Of a stretch of DNA of 64,000 nt, positions 43,904 to 53,200 are shown one piece after another. The notes under the pieces were generated by a model. The model had not been told where the DNA came from and searched no databases. It saw only the letters and a program-made list of their open reading frames with translations. Made by a program: the position numbers and the translations under genes. Source of the DNA: Aquisalimonas sp. 2447 (lineage in GTDB: Bacteria > Pseudomonadota > Gammaproteobacteria > Nitrococcales > Aquisalimonadaceae); assembly GCF_012044895.1 (NCBI RefSeq), contig NZ_CP050695.1, positions 3,874,501 through 3,938,500 on the forward strand. The letters are read 5' to 3'. Numbering within the stretch: the first letter of the stretch is position 1; every line of letters begins with the position of its first letter.

Positions 43904-43932
43904 GCATGCGGGGGCAGATCGCCCCCGCATGC
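43904..43932 (+). terminator. Strong hairpin after the acyl-CoA synthetase gene
   Basis: GCATGCGGGGGC and GCCCCCGCATGC pair perfectly over 12 bp with a 5-base loop AGATC, starting 8 bp after the stop codon. No T-run follows, so termination may rely on the hairpin alone or with other factors. Confidence 0.6.
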
Positions 43933-44101
43933 TCCGCCGCCGCACCCCGGGCGTGCAGACGCCCGCACATCTGCATCATCACGGTGCACCCCGGCATCGT
44001 TCTCCATCCGGGTCGGCGAAACCCCGCCATTGGCTGTTGGCGCACCCCTCCCCCTCCGGTACGCTCAAGCGAGTTCCCGCACCAGAGGGTGGAGCCCGGA
44101 C

Positions 44102-45556
44102 ATGACCGTCGACTGGCAGGCGTACAAGACCAAGGACTTCTACGATGAACTGATCGATTCCAGCGGCAAGATCCGCAAACCTGCCCGGGAACTCATGACC
44201 TACCTGGATTCCCTGTCCACCGACGAGATCCGGGAACGGCAGAAGGCGGCGGAACTGGCCATCCTGGAGATGGGCATCACCTTCACGGTGTACTCCGAGG
44301 GCGAGAACATTGATCGCGCCTGGCCCTACGACATCATTCCGCGGATCATCGACGCCGCCACCTGGCGGGACGTGGACGCCGGCCTGCGCCAGCGGGTGCG
44401 GGCCCTGAACATGTTCATCGCCGACATCTACGACGAACAGGCAGTGATCAACGACGGCGTCTTCCCCAGGGAGCTGCTGAAGAACTCCGTCAACTTCCGC
44501 CCGGAATGCATTGGCGTGAAGCCGCCCCAGGGCGCCTGGGCACACATCTGCGGCTCGGACCTGATCCGCGATCACAAGGGCGACTTCATGGTGCTGGAGG
44601 ACAACCTGCGGGTGCCCTCCGGCGTGTCGTACATGATGGAAAACCGGGTGCTGACCAAGCGGGTGTTCGGCGAGTTGTTCGAGAGCACCAGCATCGAACC
44701 CGTGGGCAACTACCCCACCCGGCTGTTCGACATGCTCGCGGCTCTGTCCCCCCGGCCCATGGACTACCCCGAGGTGGTGGTTCTCACCCCCGGCATCTAC
44801 AACTCTGCCTACTTCGAACACTCCTTCCTGGCCCAGCACATGGGCGCGGAACTCGTCGAGGGCTCCGATCTCATGGTGGCCGCTGATGATTGCGTGTATA
44901 TGCGCACCATCGACGGCCCCAAGCGGGTGGATGTCATCTACCGTCGCATCGACGACCTGTTCCTGGACCCGGAGGTGTTCCGAAAAGACTCCGCTCTGGG
45001 CGTGCCCGGCCTCATGCGCGCCTGGCGCAAGGGCAATGTTGGCCTGGCCAACGCCCCCGGCGCCGGCGTCGCCGACGACAAGGTGGTGTACGCCTTCGTC
45101 CCGGACTTCATCCGCTACTACCTGGCCGAGGAACCGATCATCCCCAACGTGCCCACCTACCGCTGCTACCTGGACGACGAGCGGGAATACGTGCTCGACC
45201 ACCTGGATGAACTCGTGGTCAAGCCGGCCAACGAGTCCGGCGGCTACGGCATGCTCATCGGCCCGACCTCCACCAAGAAGGAGCGGACGGCCTTCGCCCG
45301 GCAGATCCGCAAGGACCCACGCAACTACATCGGCCAGCCGCTGATCCGCCTGTCCACGGTGCCCACGGTCACCGACGGCAGCGTCGAGCCCCGGCATGTG
45401 GACCTGCGACCGTTCGTCCTCAAGGGCGACGACATGTACGTCACCCCCGGCGGGCTCACACGGGTGGCCCTGCGCAAGGGGTCCACCGTGGTGAACTCCT
45501 CCCAGGGCGGCGGTAGCAAGGACACGTGGATCGTCGATACACAGGAGGGGCGCTGA
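44102..45556 (+). CDS. Circularly permuted ATP-grasp protein (type 2)
   Basis: Predicted ATP-dependent carboxylate-amine ligase of 484 residues, the stand-alone circularly permuted ATP-grasp family. Landmarks: NFRPECIGVKPPQGAWAHIC near 137, FMVLEDNLRVPSGVSYMMEN near 163, VVLTPGIYNSAYFEHSFLA near 225, DVIYRRIDDLFLDPEVF near 280 and YVLDHLDELVVKPANESGGYG near 364, which holds the ATP-binding Lys; near the end is YVTPGGLTRVA. ATG 44102 has GGAG 7 nt upstream. It overlaps the alpha-E gene (TGATG) and leads the six-gene cluster. The product of such ligases is not known; peptide bond formation is predicted for the family. Confidence 0.88.
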   Translation: MTVDWQAYKTKDFYDELIDSSGKIRKPARELMTYLDSLSTDEIRERQKAAELAILEMGITFTVYSEGENIDRAWPYDIIPRIIDAATWRDVDAGLRQRVRALNMFIADIYDEQAVINDGVFPRELLKNSVNFRPECIGVKPPQGAWAHICGSDLIRDHKGDFMVLEDNLRVPSGVSYMMENRVLTKRVFGELFESTSIEPVGNYPTRLFDMLAALSPRPMDYPEVVVLTPGIYNSAYFEHSFLAQHMGAELVEGSDLMVAADDCVYMRTIDGPKRVDVIYRRIDDLFLDPEVFRKDSALGVPGLMRAWRKGNVGLANAPGAGVADDKVVYAFVPDFIRYYLAEEPIIPNVPTYRCYLDDEREYVLDHLDELVVKPANESGGYGMLIGPTSTKKERTAFARQIRKDPRNYIGQPLIRLSTVPTVTDGSVEPRHVDLRPFVLKGDDMYVTPGGLTRVALRKGSTVVNSSQGGGSKDTWIVDTQEGR

Positions 45557-46503
45557 TGCTCTCGCGGGTCGCTGAACGGGTCTACTGGATGGGGCGCTAC
45601 CTGGAGCGGGCCGAGAGCACCGCGCGGCTGGTGAGTGCATACTCCAACGAAGTCATGGATTTGCCGCGGGACATCAGTCCCAGCTGGCACAGCCTGGCGG
45701 ACATCACCGGCGCCAACGAGGCCTTCGCCGGACACTACAAGAATTACGACGAGCGCAACGTGGTCAAGTTCCTGCTCGCCGATACGTTCAACCCCGGCTC
45801 CGTGCTCACCTCGGTGCGCGCCGCCCGGGAGAATGCCCGCACCACCCGGGAACTGCTCCCCACCGAAGCCTGGGAAGCCATGAACCGGCTGTACCTGTAC
45901 GTCAAGGAGCATGCCCAGAAGTCCCTGGCGCGCCGCCACCGCTTCGACTTCCTGCACGAGGTCATCTTCCGCTGTCAGCACCTCAGCGGGCTGCTGGACG
46001 GCACCATGAGCCACGACTCCGCCTACGACTTCGTGCGCCTGGGGCAGAGCCTGGAGCGCGCCGACATGACCACCCGCATCGTCGACAGCGCCGTGACCAT
46101 TCTCATGCCCCGCGAGGAGGCCCCCAGCGAGTACGACAACATCTTCTGGGTGAACGTGCTGCGCTCACTGTCGGCACTGCAGATGTACCGCCAGCGCATT
46201 CACCCGCGGGTGGTAGGGCCGGACGCGGTGCGCTTCCTTTTGCAGGACTACTTCTTCCCGCGGGCGTTCGCGTACAACATCGCCGTCGGCGAAGGCTGCC
46301 TGAAGGCGCTGCCACGCAACGACGCGCCCCTGCTCCGGGTCGGTCGCCTGCAGCGTCGTATTCAGGAAGCCATGCCCCGGGAGATGGGCCTGGAAGAACT
46401 CCACGCCTACATCGACACCCTGCAGGAGGGGATCGGTGACATCCATGAGCAGGTGGCCGACGTGTGGTTCCGGATGACACCGGACACGGTGCCCACCGCC
46501 TGA
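45556..46503 (+). CDS. Alpha-E domain protein
   Basis: All-helical protein of 315 residues. The N-terminal signature MLSRVAERVYWMGRYLERAE is typical of the alpha-E family, which is nearly always encoded beside or fused to circularly permuted ATP-grasp proteins. Helical repeats continue through VKEHAQKSLARRHRFDFLHE and FVRLGQSLERADMTTRIVDS, and the end has GDIHEQVADVWF. Function unknown; it is presumed to be a binding or substrate-holding partner of the ligase. Coupled to the ATP-grasp gene by a TGATG overlap, and followed 22 bp later by the transglutaminase-amidoligase gene. Confidence 0.87.
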   Translation: MLSRVAERVYWMGRYLERAESTARLVSAYSNEVMDLPRDISPSWHSLADITGANEAFAGHYKNYDERNVVKFLLADTFNPGSVLTSVRAARENARTTRELLPTEAWEAMNRLYLYVKEHAQKSLARRHRFDFLHEVIFRCQHLSGLLDGTMSHDSAYDFVRLGQSLERADMTTRIVDSAVTILMPREEAPSEYDNIFWVNVLRSLSALQMYRQRIHPRVVGPDAVRFLLQDYFFPRAFAYNIAVGEGCLKALPRNDAPLLRVGRLQRRIQEAMPREMGLEELHAYIDTLQEGIGDIHEQVADVWFRMTPDTVPTA

Positions 46504-46525
46504 CTGCGCCGGGGAACGCCCCACC

Positions 46526-49500
46526 ATGGCCATCCACGTCGGTATCGAGCACCACACCGGGTATCACTTTGACCGGGACGTTCACCTGTCACCCCACCTG
46601 ATCCGCCTGGCACCGGCGCCACATACGCGCACGCCGGTGCACCGGTACCACCTGGCGATCCAGCCGGAAAACCACCATTTACAGTGGCAACAGGATCCGT
46701 TCGGCAACTGGCTGGCACGGGTACGCTTCCCCGAACCGGTACGATCGCTGGCGATCACGGTGCATCTGACCGCGGAGCTCAGCGTCTTCAATCCGTTCGA
46801 CTTCTTCGTCGAGCAGCACGCGGAGACGTTCCCGTTCCGCTACGACGCCCTGCTGCGGGAAGAGCTCCAGCCATACTTCGAGACCACTGACACCGGACTG
46901 CTGCTGCGGCAATGGCTCGCCGCCGTGGACCGTTCCCCACGCCCCATCGTCCACTTCCTGGTGGCCATCAACCAGCGCCTGCAGCAGGACATCGGCTATA
47001 CCGTACGCATGGAACCGGGCATCCAGAGCTGTGAACAGACTCTGGAGCGGGGGATCGGCTCCTGCCGCGACACCGGCTGGCTGCTGGTGCAGATCCTCCG
47101 GCATCTGGGCCTGGCGGCCCGCTTCGCCTCCGGCTACCTGGTGCAGTTGCGCGCCGACGAGAAGGCCCTGGACGGCCCCTCCGGCACCGAGGAGGACTTC
47201 ACCGACCTGCACGCCTGGGCGGAGGTGTATATCCCCGGCGCCGGCTGGATCGGCCTGGACCCCACTTCGGGACTGTTCGCCGGCGAGGGACACATCCCCC
47301 TGGCGTGCACTCCGGAGCCGGTGAGTGCCGCCCCCGTCACCGGGTTTACCGACCCCTGCGAGGTGGAGTTCGAGTTCGCCAATCGGGTGATTCGCGCCCA
47401 CGAGGACCCCAGGGTCACCGCGCCGTACGATGACACCCAGTGGGCCGCCGTGCAGGCCCTGGGCCGGCGCATCGACGCCGAGCTGGACGCCATGGACGTG
47501 CGCCTGACCATGGGTGGCGAGCCCACCTTCGTCTCCGTGGATGACATGGAGTCCGCGCAGTGGAATACCGAACCCCTCGGCCGGCACAAGCGGGAGCGGG
47601 CGGAGGCCATGCTGCACCGCCTCCGGGACCGATTCGCCCCCGGCGGACTCCTGCATCACGGACAGGGCAAGTGGTACCCCGGGGAACCCCTGCCGCGCTG
47701 GGCCCTGGGCTGTTTCTGGCGCACCGACGGTGAGCCCCTGTGGCAGGACTCGTCGCTGCTGGCGGACGAGCGCGACGCGTCGGACCACACCACCGCCGAT
47801 GCCCGGGCGTTCGCCGAGCAGCTGGCAACCCGCCTGGGCACGGATCCGGGCCATGTCCTGACCGGGTACGAGGACTGGCTCTATTACCTCTGGCGAGAAG
47901 CCAGCGGCCCGCCGGACGTGGACCCCATCGCCCTGGACTGGGCACCGGCCTACCGGGATGATCTGAGCCTGGCACTGGCCCGCGGCCTGGACACGCCCGT
48001 GGGTTATGCCCTGCCGCTGCAGTGGGACAATGACACCGAAAGCTGGCAATCGGGCCCGTGGCCATTGCCCGGCGGGACGCTGACCCTGGCGCCCGGGGCC
48101 GCGCCCATGGGGCTGCGCCTGCCCGTCGCTGAACTGCCCGCGCGGACCGCCGCCCCGGTGCGGCGCGGCACATCGCCCCGGGCGGCCACCGCGCCCGGGC
48201 CGGGACAGACCGGCGCGACGACCGGACAGCCTGCCGCCGCCGAGGCGGCAACCGATGCCTCCGTGACGGTTCCCCGCACGGCCCTGTGTGTCGAAGCCCG
48301 GCAGGGGCACCTACATGTCTTCCTGCCACCCGTGCGGGGGTTCGAGCCCTTTGTCACCCTGATCGAAGCCATCGAGGCCACCGCCGCGGAAACCGGCACC
48401 GCCGTGCTCCTGGAAGGCTTCGAGCCGCCGCGCACGCCGGCACTGGAGGCGCTCCGGGTAACGCCGGACCCGGGTGTCATCGAGGTGAACATCCACCCGG
48501 CCCGGGACTGGGACAGCCTCGAGCAGACCACCGTGGCCCTCTACGAAGATGCCCGGCAGGCCCGCCTCGGCACCGAGAAGTTCATGGTGGACGGGCGCCA
48601 CTACGGCACCGGCGGGGGTAACCACGTCACTCTGGGCGGGCCGACCCCGGCGGACAGCCCCTTTCTGCGCCGGCCGGACGTGCTGCGTTCGCTGATTACC
48701 TACTGGCAGCACCACCCGGCCCTGTCATACCTGTTCTCTGGGCTGTTCCTGGGGCCCACATCCCAGGCGCCGCGGGTGGACGAACGCGGCGAGGCTTTCG
48801 TGCCCATGCTGGAGAAGGCCCTGAGCCTCATCGGGGCCGACACGCCCCCGCGGCAGGTGGACCGCACCCTGCGCAGCTGCCTGGCGGACCTCACCGGCAA
48901 CACCCACCGCGCGGAGTTCAGTATCGACAAGCTCTGCGCCGCGGACCACGGTAGCGGCGCCCAGGGCCTGGTGGAGTTCCGCGCCTTCGAGATGCCGCCG
49001 CATCCGCGCATGAGCCTGGCGCAGATGCTGCTTCTGCGTGCGCTGGTAGCCCGCTTCTGGCAGACTCCGTATCACCATTCGCTGGCCCGCTGGGGCACGC
49101 TGCTCCACGACCGCTTCCTGCTGCCCCACTACACCTGGGAGGATTTCCGCGAGGTCGTCGCCGACATGAACGCCGCCGGCTACCCGGTGCAGGAGAGCTG
49201 GTTCGCGGCCTTTCACGAATTCCGCTTTCCGGTCCTGGGACGCGCCAGTTACGACGGAGTGCAGCTGGAACTGCGCACCGCCCTGGAACCCTGGCCGGTG
49301 GTGGAAGTGCAGAGCTCCATCCAGCGGTCGTCCCGGGCGGTGGACTCCTCCGTGGAGCGGGTGCAGATCCGCTGTTCCGGGCTGGATCCCGACCGCCACC
49401 TGATCACCTGCAACGGCCGTCGGGTGCCGCTGCAGTGCACGGGCACGCCGGGGGACTACGTGGCCGGCGTGCGCTTCCGCGCCTGGCCGGACCCTCTGGG

Positions 49501-49825
49501 CCGCCACCCCACCGTGCCCGTCCACGCCCCGCTGGTGTTCGACCTGGTGGACACCGGCCTGGGGCGGCCGGTGGGCGGCTGCGTCCACCATGTCGCCCAC
49601 CCCGGCGGTCGCGCCTACGACACCGTCCCCATCAACGCCAACGAGGCCGAGGCGCGCCGCATGACCCGCTTCTGGGACTGGGGCCACAGCCCCGGCGGCG
49701 ACACCCGGCCGGACTGGCTCGCCGCGCTGCGGATGCGCCGCGGCGACCCCGCCACACCACCGGCGGAGGAACCGGACCCGGATTGCCCCCACACCCTGGA
49801 TCTGCGTCGGGAGCCCCGCTCATGA
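46526..49825 (+). CDS. Transglutaminase - DUF2126 amidoligase fusion, catalytically complete
   Basis: Large protein of 1099 residues. N-terminal transglutaminase-associated beta region (about 1-120), transglutaminase core (about 150-270) with Cys180 in GSCRDTGWLL, His229 in DLHAWAEVY and Asp in GWIGLDPTSG. A DUF2126 putative amidoligase domain follows (about 320-1080), with LTMGGEPTFVS at 328-338, QGKWYPGEPLPRW near 380, VIEVNIHP near 652 and GGGNHVTLGG near 696. DUF2126 belongs to the glutamine-synthetase-like COOH-NH2 ligases. The start ATG has only a weak ribosome site. Its end overlaps the next gene (ATGA). Predicted to cleave or transfer peptide bonds with one domain and form them with the other. 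Confidence 0.86.
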   Translation: MAIHVGIEHHTGYHFDRDVHLSPHLIRLAPAPHTRTPVHRYHLAIQPENHHLQWQQDPFGNWLARVRFPEPVRSLAITVHLTAELSVFNPFDFFVEQHAETFPFRYDALLREELQPYFETTDTGLLLRQWLAAVDRSPRPIVHFLVAINQRLQQDIGYTVRMEPGIQSCEQTLERGIGSCRDTGWLLVQILRHLGLAARFASGYLVQLRADEKALDGPSGTEEDFTDLHAWAEVYIPGAGWIGLDPTSGLFAGEGHIPLACTPEPVSAAPVTGFTDPCEVEFEFANRVIRAHEDPRVTAPYDDTQWAAVQALGRRIDAELDAMDVRLTMGGEPTFVSVDDMESAQWNTEPLGRHKRERAEAMLHRLRDRFAPGGLLHHGQGKWYPGEPLPRWALGCFWRTDGEPLWQDSSLLADERDASDHTTADARAFAEQLATRLGTDPGHVLTGYEDWLYYLWREASGPPDVDPIALDWAPAYRDDLSLALARGLDTPVGYALPLQWDNDTESWQSGPWPLPGGTLTLAPGAAPMGLRLPVAELPARTAAPVRRGTSPRAATAPGPGQTGATTGQPAAAEAATDASVTVPRTALCVEARQGHLHVFLPPVRGFEPFVTLIEAIEATAAETGTAVLLEGFEPPRTPALEALRVTPDPGVIEVNIHPARDWDSLEQTTVALYEDARQARLGTEKFMVDGRHYGTGGGNHVTLGGPTPADSPFLRRPDVLRSLITYWQHHPALSYLFSGLFLGPTSQAPRVDERGEAFVPMLEKALSLIGADTPPRQVDRTLRSCLADLTGNTHRAEFSIDKLCAADHGSGAQGLVEFRAFEMPPHPRMSLAQMLLLRALVARFWQTPYHHSLARWGTLLHDRFLLPHYTWEDFREVVADMNAAGYPVQESWFAAFHEFRFPVLGRASYDGVQLELRTALEPWPVVEVQSSIQRSSRAVDSSVERVQIRCSGLDPDRHLITCNGRRVPLQCTGTPGDYVAGVRFRAWPDPLGRHPTVPVHAPLVFDLVDTGLGRPVGGCVHHVAHPGGRAYDTVPINANEAEARRMTRFWDWGHSPGGDTRPDWLAALRMRRGDPATPPAEEPDPDCPHTLDLRREPRS

Positions 49826-52800
49826 GCGAGCCCGCACCCCGCATTGCCCTGCGTCACCGGCTGGACTACCGGTTCGACCGACCGGTACGGCTGTCCACTC
49901 ACTGGCTGCGGCTGTGCCCGGCTCCCGGCACCCGCGCCAACGTCACCGCCTACACGTTGCGGGTGGATCCGCGCACGCATTTCCTGAACTGGCTCCGCGA
50001 TCCTTTCGAGAACCATCTGGCGCGGCTGGATCTGCCGGAGCCGGTCCGCCACTTGACCCTGGACGTGGAGATCCTGGCAGAACTGCAACCGGTGAACCCC
50101 TTCGACTTCCTGACGGAGCCCTACGCCGTCAGCCACCCCTTCGACTACCCGGAACAGCTTGCCCGCGATCTCGCGCCGTACCTGCTGCAGCCGGCCTGCG
50201 GACCGGCCACACGTGCCTGGCTTGCCGGGCTGGACGGTACCGCGACCCCCACCATCGAGCGTGTCACCGCCCTCAACCAGCGCGTCGGCGAGAGCCTCGC
50301 CGCGGCGGACGTCGACACCCCTGGCAGCGTCGATACCGATGCCGTGCTCGCCGCCGGTACCGGCTCCCCGCGGGCACTGGCGTGGCTGCTCACCCTGGCA
50401 CTGCGCCATTGCGGGGTCGCCGCACGACTGGTGTCCGGCTACCGGCTCACCGGCACCACGCCGGACTATCACGCCGCCCTGGCCGCCTGGGTGGAGGCGT
50501 ACCTGCCCGGCGCCGGATGGATCGGCATGGACCCGGTGACGGGTCTGTTCACGGCGGAGCAGCACATCCCCCTGGCCACTGCCGCCGATCCGCTGCGCCT
50601 GCGGCCGGTGGTCGGCTACCGGGAGGCCTGCGAGGAGACCGTAAGTGAGCACCTGCAGGTGATCACCCTGGCAGACCGGGAGGCGGACGGGCCCTACACC
50701 GACGCGCAGTGGACCACCATCGGAGAGACCGCCGCCGAGGTGGATAAACGCCTGCAGGACCACAACATCGCTCTGACCGGCGCGACCGCACTGGAATTCA
50801 CCCGTCCGGATCACACGGCGGCACCGGAATGGCGCACCACGGGCCCGGGTCCGGACAAGCTGGCCACCGCCGAAAGGATGGCCCGCCGGCTGCGCGACCG
50901 GCTTCTCCCGGGTGGGGTGATCTGTACCGGCCAGGGAGAGTGGTTTGCCGGGGAGCCGGCGCCGCGCTGGCGCATCCACTGCATTGCTCGCCGGGATGGC
51001 ACGCCGGCGTGGCAGGAACCGGCCCTGCTGAATGTGCCGGGGCGGGATGACAGTCCCGGGCAGGAGGCCGTGCTGACCCTGGCCACCGGCATCGCCCAGC
51101 AACTGGGCCTCGCCCCGGAGGACCTTCTGTCGGCCCACGAGGACCAGCTCTACGCCCTGTGGAACGACGGCCTGGCCGCGGACTTCCAGCCCGATGCCAA
51201 CGATCTGGCCACACCGGAGGCGCGCCTGGCCCTGGCGCGGCACCTGGATCGTGCCCACGGCGCACCCACTGGATTCGTGCTCCCGCTGCACCGGGATCCG
51301 CATACGGGCACCTGGCGCAGCGGCCCGTGGCCCACCCGGCGCGGGACGGTGACGCTGCTCCCCGGCGAGGCGCCCATGGGCTTCCGGCTGCCGCTGGGCG
51401 GGCTGCCCCGGGCCGCGGCGGGGCGGGTGGAGCCGCCGCCGGCCCGCTCGCCGTGGGATGCCAACGCACCGCTCGCGCCCGCGCCGGGGAACAGCGGCGC
51501 CGCGACCGGGGCCGACCTCATACCCACCACAGCCCTGTGCGTGGAGCGCCGCCAGGGCCGGCTCCACGTCTTTCTGCCGCCGCTGGCCAGCAGTGACGAT
51601 TTCCTCTACCTGGTGGGCGCCGTCGAGGCCGCCGCCACCGAACACGGATTGCCCCTGCATCTGGAGGGCTACACGCCACCCGCCGACCCGCACCTGCAAT
51701 GCCTTGAACTGGAACCGGAAACCGGCACCCTGCGTATTACCGTGCCGCCAGCGCCGGACTGGCACCAGGAGTGCGCCTGGCTGCAGGCGGTCTATGGCGA
51801 GGCGCAATGCCTGGGACTGGCCGCCTGGACCGGTGACCCCGATCTACCAGCACCGGCGGGACAGCGAGCAGGTCGCCAACTGGGCGGACCGACCCCGGCC
51901 ACTAGCCCGTTCCTGCGCAACCCGGGGCTGCTGCGCTCGCTGCTGCTCTACTGGCAGCGCCACCCCAGTCTCTCCTACCTGTTCGCCGGCCCCCGGGTCG
52001 GCGCCGACGGCTGGGCGCCGCGACTGGACGAAGTCAGCGGCAGCCACATGCACGAACTGGTACTGGCCCTGGAACGCCTGCCCCACGGCGACTGCGACCG
52101 GCCCTGGCTGGGGGACCGTGTGCTCTCGCACCTGGTCACCGATCCCACCGGCGACCCCCGGGGCGGCGAATTCCGCCTGCACCGGTTGTATCCAGCGGGC
52201 GCGGGCAACGAACGGCTGGGCATAGTGGAGCTGCACGCCTTTGCCATGGCGCCGCACGCCGGGCTCGCCGCCCTGCAGTCACTGCTGCTGCGGGCCATCG
52301 TGCTGCGGCTGGCGGAGCATCCGGAGAGCGGTGCCCCGGTGCCCTGGGGCACCGCCCTGCACGACCGCTTCCTGCTACCCGAGGTCCTGCAGCGGGATTT
52401 CGACGCAGTCCTGGCCGAACTCGCCGAGTGCGGCGTCAGCCTCGATGCTCGCTGGTTCGCGCCCTGGGTGACATGGATGTTCCCGCAACTGGCCGACCTG
52501 CACGCGGGCCCGGTTCGCCTGCGCCTGCAACCCGCGCTGGAACCCTGGCCGGTGCTGGCGGAGGAGAGCACCGGCCGGGGCAGCTTCCGTTTCATCGATC
52601 CGGCCAACGCCCGTTTCCAGGTGCACCTCAGCGGCCTGACGCCCGGCCGCCACGTGCTGCTGTGCAACGGCCACCGCGTCCCGTTGCAGGAGACCGGCAG
52701 GGCGGGGGAAGCCGTGGCCGGGATCCGCTGCAAGATGGCCGATCCGCCGGCCACGCTGTATCCCGGTGTCCCGCCGGTCCGCGCCCTGGTATTCGACCTG

Positions 52801-53097
52801 GTGGACACCTGGACTGGCCGGACCCTTGGCGGCTGTACCTACGAACTTCCCGACACCGGCACCTGGAGCCCTCCCCCGCTGTCACCAGCCACGGGTATCA
52901 CGACTCCGACGCCTCCCGGCTCACCGGCAGAGGCGCGGCCGGCGCCACCGGGCCCTCCCCCGGGGTTCTGTGCCCGCGGGCGCGTCCTGCCCGAGGGCAG
53001 CCCGCGGACACCCGCCGTGCCACCGGGCCCGTCCGCCAGCCCCGAGGCGCCGTACCTGCTGGATCTGGCGGACCCACGGCCGGGATCAGTACCATGA
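49822..53097 (+). CDS. Transglutaminase - DUF2126 paralogue with lost active sites (pseudoenzyme)
   Basis: 1091 residues, alignable along most of its length with the preceding protein (shared GAGWIG.DP.TGLF, VNPFDF, HVFLPP, LGGPTP..SPFLR, SLSYLF.G, ALEPWPV segments). The catalytic positions are replaced. The transglutaminase Cys becomes Pro183 (TGSPRALAWLL) and the His becomes Ala221 (ALAAWVEAY); only the Asp remains. In the amidoligase domain GGEPTF is replaced by GATALEF near 320, VNIHP by ITVPP near 640, and the GGGNH loop near 680 is missing. The reading frame is long and intact, so it is probably a maintained non-catalytic partner. The last 75 residues are Pro-rich. ATG 49822 overlaps the preceding stop. 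Confidence 0.84.
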   Translation: MSEPAPRIALRHRLDYRFDRPVRLSTHWLRLCPAPGTRANVTAYTLRVDPRTHFLNWLRDPFENHLARLDLPEPVRHLTLDVEILAELQPVNPFDFLTEPYAVSHPFDYPEQLARDLAPYLLQPACGPATRAWLAGLDGTATPTIERVTALNQRVGESLAAADVDTPGSVDTDAVLAAGTGSPRALAWLLTLALRHCGVAARLVSGYRLTGTTPDYHAALAAWVEAYLPGAGWIGMDPVTGLFTAEQHIPLATAADPLRLRPVVGYREACEETVSEHLQVITLADREADGPYTDAQWTTIGETAAEVDKRLQDHNIALTGATALEFTRPDHTAAPEWRTTGPGPDKLATAERMARRLRDRLLPGGVICTGQGEWFAGEPAPRWRIHCIARRDGTPAWQEPALLNVPGRDDSPGQEAVLTLATGIAQQLGLAPEDLLSAHEDQLYALWNDGLAADFQPDANDLATPEARLALARHLDRAHGAPTGFVLPLHRDPHTGTWRSGPWPTRRGTVTLLPGEAPMGFRLPLGGLPRAAAGRVEPPPARSPWDANAPLAPAPGNSGAATGADLIPTTALCVERRQGRLHVFLPPLASSDDFLYLVGAVEAAATEHGLPLHLEGYTPPADPHLQCLELEPETGTLRITVPPAPDWHQECAWLQAVYGEAQCLGLAAWTGDPDLPAPAGQRAGRQLGGPTPATSPFLRNPGLLRSLLLYWQRHPSLSYLFAGPRVGADGWAPRLDEVSGSHMHELVLALERLPHGDCDRPWLGDRVLSHLVTDPTGDPRGGEFRLHRLYPAGAGNERLGIVELHAFAMAPHAGLAALQSLLLRAIVLRLAEHPESGAPVPWGTALHDRFLLPEVLQRDFDAVLAELAECGVSLDARWFAPWVTWMFPQLADLHAGPVRLRLQPALEPWPVLAEESTGRGSFRFIDPANARFQVHLSGLTPGRHVLLCNGHRVPLQETGRAGEAVAGIRCKMADPPATLYPGVPPVRALVFDLVDTWTGRTLGGCTYELPDTGTWSPPPLSPATGITTPTPPGSPAEARPAPPGPPPGFCARGRVLPEGSPRTPAVPPGPSASPEAPYLLDLADPRPGSVP

Positions 53098-53200
53098 CCC
53101 GACCCGGGACCAGGCCGGGAGGCCGGAGCGGGAATCAGGCTTAGCGCGGCGGGGCTGCTCGGGTTATTCTGGCGACGATCAACAGCCCCCAGGCCCTTTC

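Noticed and set aside
49435-49821. Upstream extension of the second transglutaminase-amidoligase gene
   Set aside because: Overlaps the end of the preceding gene in another frame and is Arg/Pro-rich; ATG 49822 begins the family sequence.
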